DNA of 64,000 bases from JAJECS01 sp965262745. GTDB taxonomy: Bacteria > Chloroflexota > UBA11872. The stretch covers positions 3,213,765-3,277,764 of the forward strand of contig OZ253558.1 of the NCBI GenBank assembly GCA_965262745.1. Reading direction: 5' to 3'. Position 1 is the first letter of the stretch, and every line of letters starts with the position of its first letter. Positions 61,765-64,000 of this stretch are shown in pieces. The notes below the pieces were generated by a model. That model worked only from the letters and a program-made list of their open reading frames with translations. It was not told where the DNA came from and did not search any database. Both the position numbers and the translations under genes were made by a program.

Positions 61765-62810
61765 ATTATTCAAAGGTCTCCGCAAGCGGGTGCCTTCGAC
61801 CACGATGGCTGCGTGCGGCCAGCGCTGGGCCAGCTTGGCGTGCACGGCATCCGCCGAGCCGTCGGCTAACTCGGCCTGGATCGAGCGCGACGAGGCGTGA
61901 CGAGTCATCAGATGCTCGAGCGATCCGTCGTAGATGAGCGCGCCCTCGTTGATCACGAGAACGCGCTCGCAAAGCTCCTGGATGTCCGTGAGGTCGTGAG
62001 TGGTGAGAATGATCGCGGTGTGGTGCTCCTGGCTGATGGAGCGAATGAACTCGCGAATAGCGTGCTTGCCCTCGATGTCAAGGCCGATCGTCGGCTCATC
62101 CAGATAGACGACGCGGGGACGGTGCAAGAACGCCGCCGCCAGCTCGCAGCGCATGCGTTGGCCGAGACTTAAGGTCCGCACCGACTGGCGCATGAGCTCG
62201 TCGAGCCCCAGCAGATCGGACAGCTCGTGCAGCCGCGCCTCGTAATCCGGCTTGGCTCAAGCCGTAGACCTTGCGCAGCAGCTCAAAGGCGTCGATGGGC
62301 GGGAGGTCCCACAGGAGGTGTGATCGCTGTCCGAACAACACGCCGATGTTGCGCGCGTTGTCGATGCGGCGCTTGAAGGGGTCGAGCCCGAGGATGCGGG
62401 CGTCGCCGGAGGTGGGGTAGAGCACGCCGGCCAGGATCTTGACCGTTGTCGATTTGCCCGCGCCGTTGGGTCCGAGCAAGCCGACGATCTCGCCCTTGGC
62501 GACGTCGAATGACACGTTGTCGACGCCGCGGATCTCGCGGTAGTGCGGCGCGACGAAGGACCGCAGCCAGCCGAGCCGTCCGGCCCGCCGGCGCTCGACG
62601 CGATAGGTCTTGGTTAGGCTTCGCGCCTCGATCGCCGCGATGGAAACCTCACTTATTCTCGCGGTGGTTGGATGCCGCGCTGCCGCTGATGGCGCGCGAA
62701 TCCTCCAGCGTACTCCTCGCCGCCCTGGACGGTGACCGACATTCCGCTGCGCGGCGGCTCCTGTCGGTTAAGATTGAGGTAGCCCACTTGGGCGTCTGGA
62801 GCCCGCATAT

Positions 62811-63347
62811 ATGCCCATGAACGACCGCTTGGCCGAGGCGCTGAATGCGCAGATCACGCACGAATTCAACGCCTCCTACATCTACCTCGGGATGTCGGCC
62901 TATTTCGAGTCGTTGGACCTCGATGGCTTCGCCGGCTGGATGCGGGCGCAGAGCGCGGAGGAATGGGGCCACGGGATGCGCATCTTCGATCACCTGGCTG
63001 CCAGAGACGTCGACATTGTGCTGGCGCCGCTGGTCAAGCCCAAGACGGGCTATGACGACCCGCAAGCGGCCATCGCGGCCGCGCTGGCTTATGAGCAGGG
63101 CAACACGCGCGCCGTCAACGCGCTCTACGCCAAAGCGATTGAATGCGGCGACTACCAGGCCAAGTCACTGATGGACTGGTTCGTCAACGAGCAAATCGAA
63201 GAAGAGGACACCGTGCGTACCCTCCTGAGCCAGCTCAAGATCGCGGGCAGCGACGGCGCCGCCCTGCTGATCTTGGACCGGGAGCTGGGCGCTCGGCAAT
63301 CGGCGTCGCCGGGCGGGTCAGAAATGGCGGGCGATCCCGGGGCCTAG
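62811..63347 (+). CDS. ferritin
   Basis: 178-residue non-haem ferritin for iron storage. Ferroxidase-site pattern: LNAQITHEFNASYIYLGM with the first Glu, SAEEWGHGMRIFDHL (second Glu pair and His), DIVLAPLVKP and NEQIEEEDTVRTLLSQL (third Glu). C-terminal tail RELGARQSASPGGSEMAGD is extra. Two in-frame ATGs (62811, 62817); the first is used. The upstream 160 bp are shared with the divergent, broken ATPase gene. Confidence 0.95.
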   Translation: MPMNDRLAEALNAQITHEFNASYIYLGMSAYFESLDLDGFAGWMRAQSAEEWGHGMRIFDHLAARDVDIVLAPLVKPKTGYDDPQAAIAAALAYEQGNTRAVNALYAKAIECGDYQAKSLMDWFVNEQIEEEDTVRTLLSQLKIAGSDGAALLILDRELGARQSASPGGSEMAGDPGA

Positions 63348-63561
63348 TCCGACCATGCGGCCGCCGCGGCATCGCCAAGGGTGGCAAACCAAGTTTCTCG
63401 GTATCGTGGTTGAACCGGGTGCGAATAGCGCGCACAGCCTCGGAAAAGCTGCATGCCCCACCCGTGGCGCCGGATGCGGGAGCGACCCAGAGCAGACTGC
63501 CGGACCGTGCGTCATAATCCGGCGATAGCTTGAGCCGTACCGCGATCAAGGTAGGGATCAC

Positions 63562-64000
63562 ATGGTTACGATCACGCCGAGCATGCCGCTGGTGGAGCCG
63601 CCGCCCGAACGGCAAATCACGCCCGCCCCGAACGTGCCGCAGGTGCCGCCGCTGACCGAAGGCCAGATTGCCCAGTTCAAGCGCGACGGTTTTCTCGTGC
63701 TGCCGGGAGTGCTCGATCCGGAGCTGTGCCGCCGCGCGCGGGACGATATGTGGGAGTCGATTGCGGAATACCTCCCGAGGATGAAGCGCGACGACCCCGC
63801 GACGTGGACGCCGATCACCGACGAGGAAGCGACCGGATTCCCGGCGGCTTATCACGGCGGCCAGCCGTACTTCGGCGGCGGAGGAACCCGGTTCTACGTT
63901 CGCAACGGCACCAAGGAGCTCATTCTTGACCTGGGCCCGCGGGCGCTGTGGACCGTGGCGGAGCAGCTCCTCGGCGCGGGGACGGTGGTGTGGCCGGCCG
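63562..64000 (+). CDS. phytanoyl-CoA dioxygenase (PhyH)-family protein, 5' part (cut by window end)
   Basis: The frame starting at ATG 63562 (AGGTAGGG about 8 nt upstream) stays open to the window edge. It reads MVTITPSMPLVEPP, then LTEGQIAQFKRDGFLVLPGV, LDPELCRRARDDMWESIAEY and further. TEGQIAQFKRDGFLVLPG is the classical N-terminal helix-strand of PhyH proteins; the iron-binding His/Asp/His lie beyond the window. It is the second PhyH-type gene here. The 215 bp between ferritin and this gene hold no other gene. Confidence 0.85.
   Translation, partial: MVTITPSMPLVEPPPERQITPAPNVPQVPPLTEGQIAQFKRDGFLVLPGVLDPELCRRARDDMWESIAEYLPRMKRDDPATWTPITDEEATGFPAAYHGGQPYFGGGGTRFYVRNGTKELILDLGPRALWTVAEQLLGAGTVVWPA

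Larger units (their letters stand above)
60443..62650 (-). pseudogene. ABC transporter ATPase gene, broken by a frameshift and an IS5-family insertion
   Basis: Three pieces on the minus strand rebuild one DUF990-associated ATPase. Piece 1 (about 62650-62255): ARSLTKTYRV, Walker A GPNGAGKST, VLFGQRSHLLWDLPP. Piece 2 is in another frame (about 62255-61765): DYEARLHELSDLLGL, signature LSLGQRMR, Walker B VVYLDEPTIGLD and TTHDL. Piece 3 (about 60647-60443) is the C-terminal NYAKVSLRVSGIGA...DVILSVYQHGVD. Between pieces 1 and 2 the frame shifts by one base near 62255 (one extra G would explain it). Between 2 and 3 sits the IS element (60651-61764). No clear start codon is seen upstream of the N-terminal homology, so the 62650 boundary is approximate. 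Confidence 0.88.

Noticed and set aside
60550..62193. Single 547-codon minus-strand frame
   Set aside because: A chance fusion of an ATPase piece, antisense transposase sequence and the ATPase C-terminus; the transposase runs on the plus strand.

Overview
This is a high-GC bacterial chromosome segment without rRNA or CRISPR. The best guess is a free-living or host-associated member of the Chloroflexota (SAR202/Dehalococcoidia-like). That placement is inference: it rests on the mix of Gfo/Idh/MocA oxidoreductases, phytanoyl-CoA dioxygenase-like proteins, RraA-like and creatininase-like proteins, TP-rich lipoprotein stalks, a DUF2344 protein and an HNH protein of a type frequent in that phylum. 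No phylogenetic marker was available to test it. GTG and TTG starts are common, and many neighbouring genes overlap by 4 nt (ATGA or GTGA).

Layout. 0-9.7 kb: the end of an ABC exporter, then a catabolic block (beta-propeller glycosidase-like protein, 2-oxoacid dehydrogenase E1 alpha/beta, creatininase-like amidohydrolase, RraA-like protein) and a sugar ABC importer (permease, binding lipoprotein, permease; no ATPase). 9.73-12.18 kb: a complete IS1-family element with 21-bp inverted repeats and an 8-bp target duplication. It carries passenger genes, including a proteasome-like Ntn-hydrolase homologue and a small KGG-motif protein. 12.2-18.4 kb: oxidoreductase, methyltransferase, M19-like and M24 peptidases, membrane protein, SMP-30 lactonase. 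18.4-21.7 kb: an ABC-2 exporter with two permeases produced by tandem duplication; only a stub of the second ATPase survives. 22-25 kb: PhyH protein, AbrB/VapC toxin-antitoxin pair, FabI. 25-29 kb: a large M16 peptidase lipoprotein, a truncated TPP-enzyme gene, tRNA-Lys. 29-32.5 kb: two unknown envelope proteins, a DUF5069-NIF3 pair, a kinase-like protein.

32.6-36.3 kb: a visibly lower-GC block with a two-component system, a repeat-domain lipoprotein and a stray receiver-domain fragment. 36.3-50.5 kb: housekeeping genes (DUF2344, HNH, aconitase, UbiA-type prenyltransferase, SecDF, DprA) plus a secreted plant-type leucine-rich-repeat protein. 50.6-57.2 kb: oxidoreductase, DUF192 lipoprotein flanked by a duplicated cupin 3' end, transaldolase-like and VOC proteins, endonuclease III, VanW protein. 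57.3-58.8 kb: tRNA-Pro and a partial copy of its 3' end bracket one M14-like lipoprotein gene. 58.8-62.7 kb: an ABC-2 exporter whose ATPase is broken by a frameshift and by an IS5-family insertion. 62.8-64 kb: ferritin and the start of another PhyH protein.

The most unusual unit is the IS1-family transposon with its cargo. The window also shows repeated recent rearrangement: two insertion sequences, two duplicated gene ends, an att-like tRNA duplication and several gene fragments.
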